The notes under the pieces: model-generated
What the model was told of the DNA's origin: nothing
What the model saw: only the letters and a program-made list of their open reading frames with translations
The model's database searches: none
In this document: piece after piece, positions 1 to 12,700 of the stretch
Layout: each line of letters starts with the position of its first letter
How positions within the stretch are numbered: the first letter of the stretch is position 1
Translations under genes and position numbers: made by a program
Origin: Calcarisporiella thermophila CBS 279.70
Taxonomy: Eukaryota; Calcarisporiellomycota
Direction of reading: 5' to 3'
NCBI RefSeq assembly: GCF_041956535.1
Contig: NW_027192205.1
Span: 532,877 to 596,876, forward strand
DNA: 64,000 bases

Positions 1-926
1 CTCAGTGCTTTCTCTACTCTGAAAATATCAATTGGCGATACATAGTGAAAATAGCTTTATCTTGCTGTAAATAAAATACTACATGAATTCAAATATTATT
101 TGAACTAACGTATATTATGCGTTAGAGAGACGTGGAAAAAAATTTTTATAAAGATACCTTCTAGTTCTATGCACTCGATCACTATTTTTTTTCTTTCTCG
201 CCCGGCTTAGGTAATGGATCCCATAGGTTTGCTTACAATGGTATATATTGTGTAATGATTTGACTTTACGTATTTTTCTTATCTCTTATCTTTACAGCAA
301 ATTGGAATATTTTACCTTAGATAGATAGTTTTAGTTTTGTGATTTTTACGCCAGTTTTACATTGACCATTTTACGCCAACTTGTATTATGTAAAGAATGT
401 TTTCTGAAGTTCATAAATAGTCCTTGATTTTTTGTAAAGAATAAATTAATCAATCTTTTTCTTCTTGACTTACTTGATTTGGAATCTTTGGAACTCCGAT
501 CCCTCCAGAACTCGAGAAATCTTACATATTGTTTTTATATGAATTCAAGTATCCATAGACTCTATATTCTCGTTTCTTCCAAACTTTTTGACTCTTTTCC
601 GTTATAGTACCTGTTATACATAAAGTTGGTTTAGGAGGCATTGTTGTTCATATCTTAATAGGCCTTAAGGGGTTCTAGGTTAAAATAATAAAACTATAAA
701 AGAGTACGCAGAATGAAGACTTCGGCTGAACGTATGGAAAAAAAATATTAAATATTCCTTCGACCCAAGCGGTTGAAGATCACCCATCGGACGAAGCCAC
801 TAGGTTAGACCCAATATTAGCACCCTCACTTGCAAAATCCTAGACACCGAAGGCATACCAAACATGGTAGCTACCGGCGCGCCAAAACTCTAGTCATCCA
901 TAGGGGAGATAGGGGAGAGGTTCGAA
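1..926. other. AT-rich intergenic stretch
   Basis: No coding region, RNA gene or element is supported here. The stretch is AT-rich and lies downstream of the chitinase stop codon. A 10-base direct repeat (ttttacgcca) occurs twice near 344-378; I see no function for it. Confidence 0.6.
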
Positions 927-2721
927 TCAATCCCCCCAAGTGTCAAACTCGGCGGTTCCTGGATCGGGCAACTTCGCCGTTTGTGCAGTAATATCGCTCA
1001 ATCTTCCAACCACCTCAAACCACAGTGCCATTTTGTATCGGGGCTCCCCCTCCGAATCGCTCTGCACCACGATGGTTCCCGTCTTGGGATCCTGCGTGAA
1101 GATGCCGCGGTCGATTTGGACGATACGTTCTTCTGGCCGAAGTAGGAATTTGAGCTTCCAGTTCCGCCGCATTGGGTAGTCTTTTGTTCGCACTCGCACT
1201 AGGGTGCGTGTGTGGGTGGAGTTGCCGGGCAGTGGGACGTATTCAACACGGACGTTGGGCTTGTTCTTCGGGTCGAGAAGCGGGTTTTCCGAAGGCACCT
1301 CTGAAGGATCAATCCGGGCTTGCACGTAGTTGGAGTGGGGCCTGAAATGATGAGGTTGCTTTCGAAGATGCTTCGCAGAGGGCGCCATGGTCTCGAGCTG
1401 ACGGGAGGTCTCGGTGGAGCAGGAGCTCTCCTGGATCTTCTCCACTCCCAGCATTTCGGTCGAGTTGCTGTACGTGTTCAATGTGTGGGTGACGGTGCAC
1501 TTCACTGTCTTCGACTCCTTTCTCGGCTTCCCTTTCTTGGGCCTCATCGTCTTTTTCCTCGCTCCCTCGCTTGCTTCCCGCATGTAGTGCGAAATCGCCC
1601 CTGCATAGTGGGGCTGCCCATCCGGGTTGTTGAACGCCTGGCTGGCGTCCCACATCATCACCCCGCCCATGCTTTTAGGGAATTTATCCCGGGTCTCGGC
1701 AACCACCTGCTGCAGGCGATTCTGGTCGACGTAGCCTCCCCCAGCAGCGGAGGGTGAGCCTGGGACGCCAATGTAGACCTTGACGTTCTTGTTGATGGAT
1801 TTGGTGCGCGCCCAATTGTCCCAGTCTCCAAAGTTGTACGAGTTGCCTGCAGCCGAGCAGTAGTTGTTGTAGAACTGCACATAGACCATGTCAAACCAGC
1901 TATTACAAGAGGCATTAGATTAGATATAGTGTGGATCAAAATGAAATATAGAGCTTGAGGTATTTGCACTTACGCATTGTTCAGCGCTTGGTCCAAGAAT
2001 CCATCGGGGTATGGACACTGGGGAGCGGCTGCAATATAATATCGCCTGCCGCTTTCTTTATAGAGCCTACGGAGTTCGGTCACAAAGGCATCGTACCCAA
2101 CCGTGGATCCTCCTTCAATACTGATATCAAACAGAAACAACCAAGGAAACACCCCCAGGTTAGAGAAGTTGGGAGACAAAAATCCAGATAAACCTGTAGA
2201 TATATCACTCACTCGAGATCAATGCCATCCAGAACCGCATCGTCAAATGGACGTTTGGAATGTTTCCCTCCCAAGAACAAGTTCCACACCGTGTGAGCGA
2301 AGTCCTTTGCCTGCTGGTCGTTCGCGAACCCATACGCTCCTGCTGCCCCACCCATGGAGAGTAGAACGATTTTACCTTTCTCTTGGCAGGCTTTGATCCC
2401 TCGCCCGGTCTCTGGGCAGTGTCTCAGCTGCGTTCCCTCGTGGAATTCACCACACTGGTTGGAAAGATCGATCTCCGGCAGGCGATTTGTCCCTGCGTTA
2501 AACACGTTCATAAACGCGACGGTAAGCACAGAAACGGTGTCGTCCTGGCAATAGTGTGCGATAGGCTTTTGCCAATGCTGCTTATCCGACGGATTGGCGG
2601 CCCCATAACTGTTCTGGCCCCAGTAGTTGACTAGATTGCCGCTTGAGCTTATCTCAAAGGCAGTGGTTAAGCTAAAAAGACCGTGAACGAGTAGAAGCGC
2701 ATTCAGCGATCTATATTTCAT
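927..2721 (-). CDS. Class III chitinase (GH18) with C-terminal accessory domain
   Basis: Secreted endochitinase that would hydrolyse beta-1,4-GlcNAc links of chitin. Three exons: 2721-2213, 2120-1974, 1899-927; spliced product 542 aa. Residues 1-21 form a signal peptide (basic start, [13 protein letters not shown] core). Residues about 24-327 are a hevamine-type GH18 barrel. The catalytic DxxDxDxE motif reads DGIDLDIE with the acid at E172; the first intron splits codon D170 inside this motif, so it is visible only after splicing. A basic Lys/Arg linker (about 330-350) leads to a C-terminal region whose last 100 residues (W-K-L-K-F ... W-F-E-V-V-G) resemble the small beta-sandwich carbohydrate-binding domains of zygomycete chitinases; that assignment is by pattern only. 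The start codon has a good context (gccaccATG). The role, wall remodelling or nutrition, is inferred from the family. Confidence 0.93.
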
Positions 2722-3676
2722 GGTGGCGACAAGGGTTTATGGAGGGGATCTCGTACAGTATATTTTTAGCAATATTAACCTCAAATAGGCCTCAGATATA
2801 CAAAGGATATATATACTTATATGTATATGGGTGTGTATATAAAATGGCACTTATAGGAAAAAGATGAGTTTGCGTTGGTAAATAGGAGTATAAGTTTATG
2901 AGAAAGAAATACGCTATATACGATGTCCTGTAGAAGAGAGGACAGTGCTAGAGAAATTGGATTAACCAAGTAAAGGAAGTTGGATAAAAAAAATAACGGT
3001 CTTTTTTGAAAGAAAAAGTCGCTTTGAGACGAGACTCGCGCTGATATAATGGAAAAAAGCAAAGTTTGTATTAGGAGATCATATGCCCTTGGGCAATATA
3101 CAAACACAACTGGCAAAGCCGACACTTAATTTCTGTGCTTTTTTCCTTCACATTCGTTGGTCTTTAAAATTTCAATGGAGTGGCTTCAAATAAGCCGGTT
3201 AGGTGAGATTATGAAATTTCATCGTGATTTTCCTTCAAATTCAAAAATGAACCATCGTACTAAACTGAAATCCTAACTTGCTACATATTCCACATGGCAG
3301 ATCAAGAAAATTAAGTTTACGAAGGATGATGTCCCTTTATCCCTTTTTCTTTCCCTCTACCTTTGGCAAGCGCTAAGTTTGTATCGATCTTGTTTTTTAA
3401 TATGTACTATGATATGTATGTAATATGTATTGATTAAACATGATGACAACCTGTATCATCTAAATAGTAAAGGAGAAGAAATAATAATGATGAAGAAAAT
3501 ACTGGGACAAAGCCCATGGTTATAAATCGTACACAATATGAAATCAAATGGAAACAAAATTTAGGTTCATAAATGAGCATAAAATCAAGTGAGTAAAAAA
3601 AAAAATACTAAATGGAACAGTGCAAAAAATGTGGAGGCAAAAGAAAAAGTACAAAATTGCTCTATGCTCTAAAGCT
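2722..3676. other. Intergenic, upstream of chitinase
   Basis: AT-rich spacer holding the chitinase promoter on the minus strand and the 3' flank of the HAD gene. A TA/TG-rich low-complexity patch lies near 2800-2840. A 102-codon hydrophobic open frame on the minus strand (2817-3125) has no recognisable features and I do not call it a gene. Confidence 0.5.
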
Positions 3677-4894
3677 CTAGAAAGAGGAGGAGGATGAGTC
3701 GCTTTCAGAGCCCGACTCGAATTCCCTCTCCAAGATATACTTGATGGCATCTTCAACATGCTCGAGGACGGCGTGGGCTGGGATATTGGGATCGTTTTCA
3801 CGGGCAATGCCCGTCTTGACGAGAATTCCATGCCAGTTTGCGGCTCTTGCGCCAGCAATGTCGGAGGCGGGGTTGTCGCCGATGGCATAAACATTGGTGG
3901 GGGCCTGGGCGAGCTGCACACCATGGTCCTTCAGGTGGTTGCACATCGCCCTCTTAGCGTATTCGTAGGTGATAGCGTGGGGCTTGCCGAACTGCGTGTA
4001 TTCCATCTCGCGACCGGTCGTCCACTTGAACAGGGCGCCTAGAGCGAGGCGGAAAGCGCCTTGACCGTAGCGAGGAAGGGGAAAGTCCGTTGACCAAATG
4101 ATATCTGGGTTCGAGAAGTAGATTGGAACTTGCTGGGTGGGCTTGTCGGTATCTTGTGCGGTACCCACGTAGCCGCCTTTCGAGGTGAGCACGTCGACGA
4201 CAATCTGCATGTCGCAACCCCAGTCGCGCGAGTCGTGGAAGCAGAGGACCGCAGCAATCGGCCGAGTCATGAAGTCGTACTTGATGTGCGAGTTTTCCGC
4301 GGCAGCCGCCTCATACTCCGGGTGAATTTTGCGATACGGCCACACGGTGTTATTCCAAGCCACAATGTCGTCGGGGACCGCCACATGCTTGAAGCCGTAG
4401 TCGTGGGCCACCTTTCGGCAGGCAAGACCCTCGCCACCGACCACGAGCACGAGCTCGTCCTTATACTTTTCGACCAGCCCCTTCATCGGAGTGTGGGATT
4501 GCACCACCTGGGTTTCGCTGACCGGGACGCCGAGCTGCTTGCTCAGCTTCTTGGCCCTCTCAGCCTCACCTACGCCTCCGCCGTTGGTGATGAAGACGTA
4601 TGGGATGCGCATTTTGTAGGGGTTATGTCCGTCAAGGATGCGGAGTGCCCGCTTGGCCTCGGGCAGCACAGTTCCTCCGCGTAAAAGAACACCATCAATG
4701 TCGAAAGCGATGGCTGCCTGGGTGTACCATTCGGGCTGAGGCTGTCTTACGGCCAGAGAGGTAATACTTGTGCGTCGGTCGAAATCATATTTGCGCACCT
4801 GGAGTGTCTCGTGATCGTATTGATTGCTATGGCGACGGCCGCGAGGGGCGGGGAGTTCAGTGAGAGGGTGGAATTGAAGCGTTGCAGATGCCAT
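3677..4894 (-). CDS. HAD-superfamily hydrolase, CECR5/CUT-1-like
   Basis: Intronless 405-aa protein of the haloacid dehalogenase superfamily, subfamily IIA, most like the fungal CUT-1/CECR5 group (HDHD5 in animals). Motif I is AFDIDGVLL with nucleophile D65 and general acid D67. VFITNGG is motif II. GDNPASDIAGA near residue 340 is motif IV and binds Mg. The order motif I, cap, GxP..Y near KPHAITYEYA, then GDNP is typical of subfamily IIA. The natural substrate of CECR5 proteins is unknown; in fungi CUT-1 homologues have been linked to osmotic and wall phenotypes, and animal homologues are mitochondrial. The N-terminal 55 residues contain several Arg and His and could be a targeting sequence, but this is uncertain. 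The C-terminus ends in a Ser/Glu/Asp-rich run. Confidence 0.9.
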   Translation of the reverse strand: MASATLQFHPLTELPAPRGRRHSNQYDHETLQVRKYDFDRRTSITSLAVRQPQPEWYTQAAIAFDIDGVLLRGGTVLPEAKRALRILDGHNPYKMRIPYVFITNGGGVGEAERAKKLSKQLGVPVSETQVVQSHTPMKGLVEKYKDELVLVVGGEGLACRKVAHDYGFKHVAVPDDIVAWNNTVWPYRKIHPEYEAAAAENSHIKYDFMTRPIAAVLCFHDSRDWGCDMQIVVDVLTSKGGYVGTAQDTDKPTQQVPIYFSNPDIIWSTDFPLPRYGQGAFRLALGALFKWTTGREMEYTQFGKPHAITYEYAKRAMCNHLKDHGVQLAQAPTNVYAIGDNPASDIAGARAANWHGILVKTGIARENDPNIPAHAVLEHVEDAIKYILEREFESGSESDSSSSSF

Positions 4895-6649
4895 TGTGAT
4901 ATATATGTGTGTTGGGGGGTGTATATGGATGAGGATGAGGAGTGTAGATGTGAATGGATGTGAGTATGGGGGATGGAATGAAAGATGTCAAAGATGGTAG
5001 TGGATTTTGCTGATGATGGGGGAGACCTCGCGGAGGAGGCCGGCTCTTTTATATGGGAGACCTGGTGTACTTTATCTATAAGATAAAAAGAGTTGATAGG
5101 GTCCGTGTACTAGGTCCTATACCGAAACAGAACCCATTTCCTACATCGATAAGTGTCCGACCAGTCAAAGGGGAAGCTACCTCGAAATGTCAATGGGAGA
5201 TAAACATGAAACAACGAGGGGAATGACATAATTTCTTTATCAAAACCACTCATTAGTGCGGAACCGAGAAATCAAACGAGGTTCCTTCTAAATTAAATCA
5301 AACTCCTGAAGCGAGACCGTATGTTTAACGGGGGAGTTAATATGTAAAAAGAAATCGATAACTACGTAGCGACAAGAGTTTTGTCAAACATAGTTTAGAG
5401 CGGGTGTTGCTCGACTCCAACCCTTAAATTACAAAGGCCATTGTCTTTTGTGCTGTCGAAGCGTCGTCAAATCACCCTAATCCCTCATCGTTTTATCCCC
5501 TCATTCCGCCCTATCCTTTTTTCATCATTTTCTCCAATATGTTAGACAAAAATAATCTCTCGTAGTTTTGCCTCGCTTCCGGAAACTTATCCTTTTTCTT
5601 CTTTTCCCAATTGCGCTAATGGATAGCCTCCTTCTAATAATTGCAGCATTCTTTGATTTCTTGGTGCAATTAGCGCTTATCTTCAAAAAATCGGCCCGTG
5701 GACCAACGGGAATGAAGCAGCACAAATTTAATTTCTCAAGCTTTATTGAGACTTTTGGTAGATAAAACATTTGAAGCAGGAAGAGCACAAGTAGGAAGTG
5801 GGGAGATAAGAAAAAAAAAATACTATGATGATGACGGTGTGAGATAAAGCTATTTTACAAAACAAGTTAAAAAGACCCTTTGACGTTTCAAAGAAATAAC
5901 GCTCAAATGAACCGTTACATCACTATTAAGTTATGATGCAAGGGTCTTGACATATGCAGCCATCGGCTGAAATGAAATTGATTCTGGTTGAGGTTAGCTA
6001 ACTGAACTTCATCTCTTTTATGCACGTCTCTCTCAATGTCATCCTCCTTCCAGCATGAACTCCTGCCAACTTGAGCAAAGGGGCGGTTCCGGATCCTTAA
6101 CAGCCCAAGTTTCCCCACTGCAACCGCCGAGACTTGATCGCTGCAAGGACACCATAGGTGGGGCTTCGGTGCGCCCATCGAAACGGAGCTCTAGCGACGA
6201 AGAGAGCTTCAACAGCCATCGCAGGCCCTAAACAGGGTGCTCTTTGCTAATCTCCATCGAGTATAGAATGATAGGGTCCTGGCTGCCTTTTGAACTTATC
6301 TTATGCCATCGGTCTAAAGGATTCGTGCACAAGCCCGAAAAATCGGGAAAACCAATTAGCACGCAGTCCGATCCGTGGCCCAAGAAATTTGACATTTGAT
6401 AGGTTTTTCACGTGTTTCCATTTTTATAGGTTACGTCAAAAATCTATTCCAACATTATCAACATGCGATCCAAAAAAATGAAAGGGGAGAAAACAGCATT
6501 TACATTAAAATAAAATAATAGGTTATGAATAAGCTTGTATTCAGGAGGAGAAAAAACACACAGAGCGATAATAAAAAATTCCCTAAATTACAAAAATAAT
6601 AAGCACATACTACTAAGTCGAAGGAACGACTCAAACGCAGCCACGGATA
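4895..6649. other. Long intergenic region
   Basis: About 1.75 kb without a supportable gene. The first 150 bases hold the HAD promoter. Open frames of 60-90 codons on both strands (around 5525-5790, 5915-6178 and 6290-6481) have no family features, no splice-linked partners and no consistent codon pattern. A CACGTG E-box is at 6409-6414. The right end is the 3' flank of the PHD gene. Confidence 0.5.
5046..5053 (-). promoter_or_regulatory. TATA box upstream of the HAD gene
   Basis: On the minus strand the sequence reads TATAAAAG, about 150 bases upstream of the HAD start codon at 4894. The spacing allows a 5' leader of about 120 bases. Assigned by sequence match only. Confidence 0.45.
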
Positions 6650-8459
6650 CTACCGCCGCCGACCTGTGGAAAAGTGGGTTGGTTCTCGATTCAGATCGGA
6701 GGAGCGAGTGTAATGATGATGTTGGCCAATATCCTTCAGGTGGCCGAACCGCTCCTGGAAGCGAATCAAATCGCGCGTGAGTTGGTCGAGCATTTCCAGA
6801 CTGCTCAGTTCTTCGGCTGTAGCATTACTATCCCCCTTTGGAGACTCTTTCGATGTGAAGGCCCCTGCTTCTGCGGCCGATTCGCTTTTTGGTAAAGAAT
6901 CGAGTGGATCATTCGATGTAGCTCGTTCAGGGGTTGCGGTCGATGTTGTCGCAGCCGCTGTGACCGATGCTGACGTGGGGGTGGGGGTCCCTCGGGTAAT
7001 TAGAATGCTTGGGGGAGACACGGCCGGTGATTCTGCTGTAGGTCCCTCACGTTCCTCTTCCATTCCAACTCTTGTGCCGGGCTTCCCTCTCCGTTTTGTC
7101 GCTGCTTTTCTTCCCTTTGAATGACTACTCATCTTCTCCTCGCTATCACTTCCGGTATCCGTCCCCAAGAGGTATTTCCGAGTGGTCGCCATCTCGACTT
7201 GTACGCTTGTGATATAGTCGAGCAACAGTTTCGCCCGCTTGTTCATATCGTTGAAGGTCATCTTTGCAGAGGGATAACGCACTTTGGCGGGCGGTGAAGG
7301 GGCGCGTGCATCAGGGGCACCGGAGGAACTTTCGGGCTGGGGAGTGGACGTCCGTGAATTTGTGTTTCGCTTAGGGGCGCGCTTTCCAAACTCACCACCC
7401 CCTCTTCGCCTGCCTTGCGGCTTTTGGGGAGGAGGCTCGTCCAATATTTCCTTCGAGGCTCGCCCATCGTCCCCGCCCAATTCGTCCTTGACCTCATTTT
7501 CCATCCTCGTGTCAGCGGGGTCGTCGGGGGAAGCTCCGCGTGATTTTACCCTGGGGTTGTCGCTATCCGCGGTTCTTCGCTTCCGCTTTGCCGGTCGCTC
7601 TCCCTCCATCTCACTTCCAGTGCTTCCCATTTTATCCTCCTCTCCGAGACTCGGTGACCCTAGCGGCGTCGGACTTGAGGACCGCGAACGCTTACCCCCA
7701 ATGACATCGTCCACAAACTTGGAGGTGATCGTCTTCTTGGGATATTTCGCCGACAAATTTGAGTCACCTTCCTTATTGTCCACCTCTGGCGCGTATAATG
7801 GCTTGTTCTCTTCCTCCACTGCAATCTGTAACTCTTCAAGAGAGGCGCTGGAGGCTTTTTTCCTCCGTTTGTTTGAGCGAGTGTCGAGATCTTGCCGTGC
7901 GGATTTGGTCAGATTTTCGGGGAGCGGCAGAGCCGCATCTCGGCTATTCATGGTGCTCCGTTTTTTCGTTGGGGATTTTTGCTGTTTGGCATCTCGATAG
8001 GTGTGTCTTTTTCTTCTGCAAACAATCGCCGATCATTAAATGGGCAAACCTCCCAGCAATTCACCGGAGAAATGAAAAACTTACCCCGAGTTTCCCACAC
8101 GCACCACAATGTGGTTTTCAGGCCGGCATTCTTCGCAATAATACATGTCCGGAATCCCCTTCTCTGACACAATTCCAACGCAGATGCAATGCTGCCATAC
8201 TTTGCATTCCTCACACTGAATCATGATTCCTTCGTGATCTGAGGCGATATACAATCCCATCAGGGGTCACCTTTAACATTAGCAATTGGAGAAAGGATGA
8301 ATACTTACGCACTTCCCCACATATACACCGTGTGAAGCCCCCATCTTCACCTTCCATCTCCTCATCATCACCTTCCCCGCCGACATTTTGCTGCTGATCC
8401 TCGCTCGGCGATGCTTCCGGTAACATCTCTTCATAATCATCTTGTGGCTCATCTGCCAT
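6650..8459 (-). CDS. CTI6: PHD-finger protein, Cti6-like (Rpd3 deacetylase complex)
   Basis: Three exons: 8459-8309, 8238-8085, 8015-6650; product 556 aa. Residues about 42-95 form a PHD finger: RCICG, then QCEECKVWQHCICVG, then YYCEECRPENH, giving the Cys4-His-Cys3 zinc ligands and the Trp of histone-H3 readers. The first intron falls inside the finger. Downstream the protein is low-complexity, rich in Ser, Pro, Lys and Arg with several basic clusters (likely nuclear localisation). A conserved-looking helix near residues 260-290 (MTFNDMNKRAKLLLDYI followed by Q-V-E-M) resembles the TFxxMxxRxxxILxYxxxxQVEM segment of fungal Cti6 proteins. In yeast Cti6 belongs to the Rpd3L complex and reads H3K4me3. 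The name rests on finger type plus this helix; another PHD protein with the same architecture is possible. Confidence 0.85.
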
Positions 8460-9756
8460 TACTCGGTGGTAATAGTTTCCGCGACTCTGCTGTCGAATGG
8501 TGTGTGAATTTCGGTAACTGCGTCGCTGTGAAACAAGGGATGCTAATAGCAGTCAAAAGAGAGTATAATCAATGTCAAGTAAGGTAAACAGATAATGGAA
8601 AGAGGCATGAGAAAGGAGGTACTGAAAACTATAGTATTTGCTCAATCACACTATAGTTGCAAGGAAATGGCTGAGGGCGTGAAAATGCTGATTGAGAGAA
8701 AGGAATGCAGATGCCCATTGCCTTTAGCAAGAAAGCTATTCAAACAAATGCTTACCCATTATTTAACAATAAATATGGGAGGAGGAGGGCAAAACGAATC
8801 GGAAATCTGGTAATGCCAATAATCTCCACAAAGGTAGAAATGATAAGGAAGACTTGGGCTGGTAAAAACGAAATGGCTTGCAAGTGAGAGAGAGAGAGCC
8901 AGTGTTTTCTCAGCACAAATCTAGCATTAACGGAAAGAGTAGAGAAGAAGGGTTAACATGATGAACAGAAAAAAATTAGATAAACACTCCCCAATCATAG
9001 GGAGGTTTTCTAGGAAGAGCAACTTACAGCCTTGAATGGAATTGAGCTAATACTAGGAAGACAGCAGTGTAGGAAGAGGGATTCCAAGAAATTGCGAGTC
9101 AAGATAAGAAGGAGGCTGAAGCGAAAGTGAATCTAGAATAGAGAACAAGCTAAATTCACGCGTTTAATCCTTCACTCACTCTTTGTTACTCCTCTGTTCA
9201 CAGGTGCGCAGAGAAAGAAAAGAGAGAGGAAAAAAAATAGGCGATACATTGTGACGTCACAGTGACTGCTTTTACTCGATTCAAATAATCCAAAGATCGA
9301 AACCTCATGTTTAACCTTGACTGCTGTTTCCCCAATTCACGTTTCTCTGCACAATATTTTCCCGCTATGAGGGGGAAGAAACTCGTCAATACTACCCCTC
9401 CTTCCCAAACCTCTGTTTTCTTGGCAAATTAAAACAAAGACATTTACATTAATTATATGATGGTAGCAATAATCTGAATTTCAAATTATCTTAAGATTAA
9501 TAATATAGTCATTCGGCCCAGCATCCTTTAGGAAACTTAATATTCTTATAACAGCCGTTATACACCTAAAGAGGGCATGGACAAAAATAGATGGAATACA
9601 TGCTTGACTTAGACAATTACTTCAGGTCTACCCATATTGCAAATAATGGTACCCATGTATAACCTGATAATTGATGATCTCAACTAATTTCACTAGTTGA
9701 CGTTGAATTATTAAATAAATGACATTTTCAAATTTATTGCATGCTTATTGATCAAA
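8460..9756. other. Intergenic, upstream of the PHD gene
   Basis: About 1.3 kb of AT-rich spacer between the PHD-gene start and the Med16 stop, both on the minus strand. It holds a (GA) run at 8886-8898 and a CRE palindrome (listed separately). No gene is supported; the open frames of 60-80 codons lack any family features. Confidence 0.5.
9252..9259. promoter_or_regulatory. CRE palindrome TGACGTCA
   Basis: Perfect 8-base CREB/ATF site, flanked by gtgacgtcac, about 790 bases upstream of the PHD-gene start. In fungi Atf1-type bZIP factors bind this core. Presence is seen; function is inferred. Confidence 0.4.
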
Positions 9757-12700
9757 TTACTCCTTTTGCCATAGCCCACCACATATGCACGTTCTCACAA
9801 AGCCTAAATACCACCGCGTTCGTCCCGTCGGATCACTCCATTCATCTTCAGCTTCCCCTTCGCCTCCTTCCCCCTCTCCTGCAGTCTCGCCCTCCACCAT
9901 TCCGCTAGTTACCACAAAATTCGCTGCAGCAGGATCGATTCCGCGAGCCGCGTTTGCTGCTGCGGCTGCGACCACAGAAGGAGTTGCAACCGTGTGTTGC
10001 TTGCGAGCGGGGGGGCGCTGGTGTGGAAGGATCAAGGCAAGTCGATGGCACTTGGTGCAACGACGGAGAGGCCGGCCGGGAAGTAGAAGGACTTTTCCGA
10101 TGGTGTCGAGGGGTTGTTTTACATGTACACTGGAGGGATTTCCGGAGGTGGAGAGACCACTTGAGGCTGGGAAGAGGTCAAGCCATGCCGAGTCATAGAA
10201 GCCCAACACAGAACGATCAAATGCATCGGAAGCGTCGAGTAACTCTTTCAGAGGGGAGAGGAGTGGAAAGAGTTGGGAAGGAATTCTCGCCCGAACGAGT
10301 AAAGTCGCCTCCGCCTGATGCCGCTGCTTTTCATTCTTCATGGGAGTTTCGAGCAGAGTATCGATTTTTTCTAAGAAATGAATCATCCCGTCGATACGCA
10401 CAGGGTGACCCTCAATCACGCCTCCCAAGTGGGTTCGTAGATGCTCCATTAGTATCTTCTTCTCTGCGATTCCACCTGATGTTTTGCCACCGGTTTCTTT
10501 TACGAAGGCTTGAAACTCTTTCGCCAGTATAAGCGCTCGAAGAAGACATTTCCTTGTTGAGCCATGGCAAAGGAGTGAAAGATTTGTTGCTCGGTCAGTA
10601 TCCCAATGGGCACTACGCGTTAGCTGCTGTTCAAGTGGCGCATCATTAAAACTTCGCTTACGCAGGTGAAAGAACACATGCGCATCCTCGAAGAGTTGGC
10701 CTGCACAACTAAGGAGCCAGGTAGTCAGGGCAAAGAGAGACCAAAGCGAGTCTAGCAAACAATTTGGTCATGACAAATTATCATCAACGAAAATGATCCC
10801 GGATATATATAAATGTTACCTTCATCAAAAGTAAGCTGCTTTCCGTGGGCAGTTTTCTCACCTACCGCGTCCGATTGAATTGTAAATAGCTGCTGTATAT
10901 CAGTTAGATCTGCCGTACAACTACTCATGAATGCTTCGTAAATGGCCGTAATATGAAGTGCAGCCATCACGTTCACGTTTTGAGCCGTTCTTCTTTTCAG
11001 CACTCTAAATACCAACACACACAGACCGTACAGACATCCCACCCTTGATAGCTGGATCATTTCTGAATCCATGTCCTTTTCCCCCAAAATATTAAGATAA
11101 TTCGCATACACCGCTTCAAGGATTTGCTCAACTATTCCGGGCGTATTTTCCTCAAAATGCAAGAGCTGCCATACTAGATCGGTTGCATCTACGTTGTTGA
11201 GTAGGCTAAGGGTTAGCCCCTTTATCATCTCATTCGCATCATTTTCCTCTAGGGTATTGAGGGGGGTTCGAGTGAGAAAGCATAGCGTACTGACAGATGT
11301 TACTACAGCCATGAGTTTAGAATTTGGAGAGGTGCCGATGTTGGTTGCAAATTCTGGCCCTATTCCAACCAAAAAATTGATTACAGAGTCACAAGAGAGT
11401 GTGGATGACTTTAATTACCTGCTAACTCGAGCTTCTTACTAGAGGCCTCGCCAAAATACCCGATCTTTTTTTCGACCTGTAATGTCATCAACTCGCTCAA
11501 TCTATCAATACAGAAGATTTAGCATATGGAAGATCTCGAAAAGAGCCATTTTTATATTATACTTTGATTCGACCACATAAATCTTCACATTTCCGTCACT
11601 AAGACCCACCAATAATTCACCCTTTTCACTCCTATTAAGGCTTGTTACTAAGGTCTCAGGAAAGATTGCAGAATCTACAAAAACGAAATTCTATATTATA
11701 CAAAAATAAATCATGTAAATAGCAGTCCAAAGAAGGGGTAAAATAAAAGTAAAATTATACAAATACCGGTTTTGGCGAAGTGGCAATGTTGTCATTCCGT
11801 TTCGACGTTAACTGTTGGAAGTTGTTATGCAGTAGAAAAGAGTTGGCAGACAGTTCCCAAACAGCAAGTGCGCTCTGGTAAATCATCTGTTCCTTTTTTT
11901 CCTCTGTTTTAATGCCTGAATCACACACAACCTCAAATTATCCACCTGCACTTTGCGAAAACAAAAGTCTTATATGTCTCACCCTTTTTTTGTGCAGTGG
12001 CAATGATCACTCGCACGCTCTCATTTTGACCACACAGTACTAATAAATCGGTGACAGCTATTCGGGAGATATCCGAGGGTGGAGTCGTATCGTCTGTGGG
12101 AAGAGTGAGAGACAGCCGGGAACAAGGAGTGCACTTTAAACCTATGCTCGGAGGTTTGGTAAACTAACAAGGAAATCGTCATTCATATTATTATATATAT
12201 GTTACCCTCTTCCGTCATTAGAAAATCCACAGTGATTTCAAATAGATACACCATTTGAGGCAAAAAATTGGCACAGTGGAGAGAGAGGTATATTCGACCC
12301 TCTATTGAAAGGAATATCAATAAGCTAATTGGCTTCGATGCGGCACGTTGTAAATACCAACCGTCATTCATAGTGATATTGGCGTGCGATATTCTGCGTG
12401 AAAAAGCTGATGGGTAACAGGGTAGTGGGATTTCGATGATTTTTTTTGTGAATGAGGTCCCTTCGTTTTGATAAAACAGCAGAAGCTGTTTTCAAGTCAA
12501 AAGTGTGAAGTTAAACAGAAATACACAAAAAAAAGAACATCATTGCTCCAATTGCTAACATTACCTTGCCATCAATGGTCACTACCAAAAATGCTAAATA
12601 TCCGAATGGATTGCGCGGTCCCCTAAATGGGGCACGTTGATAGACTGTCTTGACATTATTATCCGTATCTCCATTTTTCAGATTGATAGCAGTGTACTAC

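Noticed and set aside
915-935. tRNA B-box-like ggttcgaatc
   Set aside because: The flanks do not form a T-arm, and no A box or acceptor stem could be folded upstream. It overlaps the end of the chitinase gene.
2817-3125. 102-codon hydrophobic minus-strand frame
   Set aside because: AT-rich spacer composition, Leu/Ile/Phe/Ser-dominated by chance from T-rich DNA, and no conserved motif.
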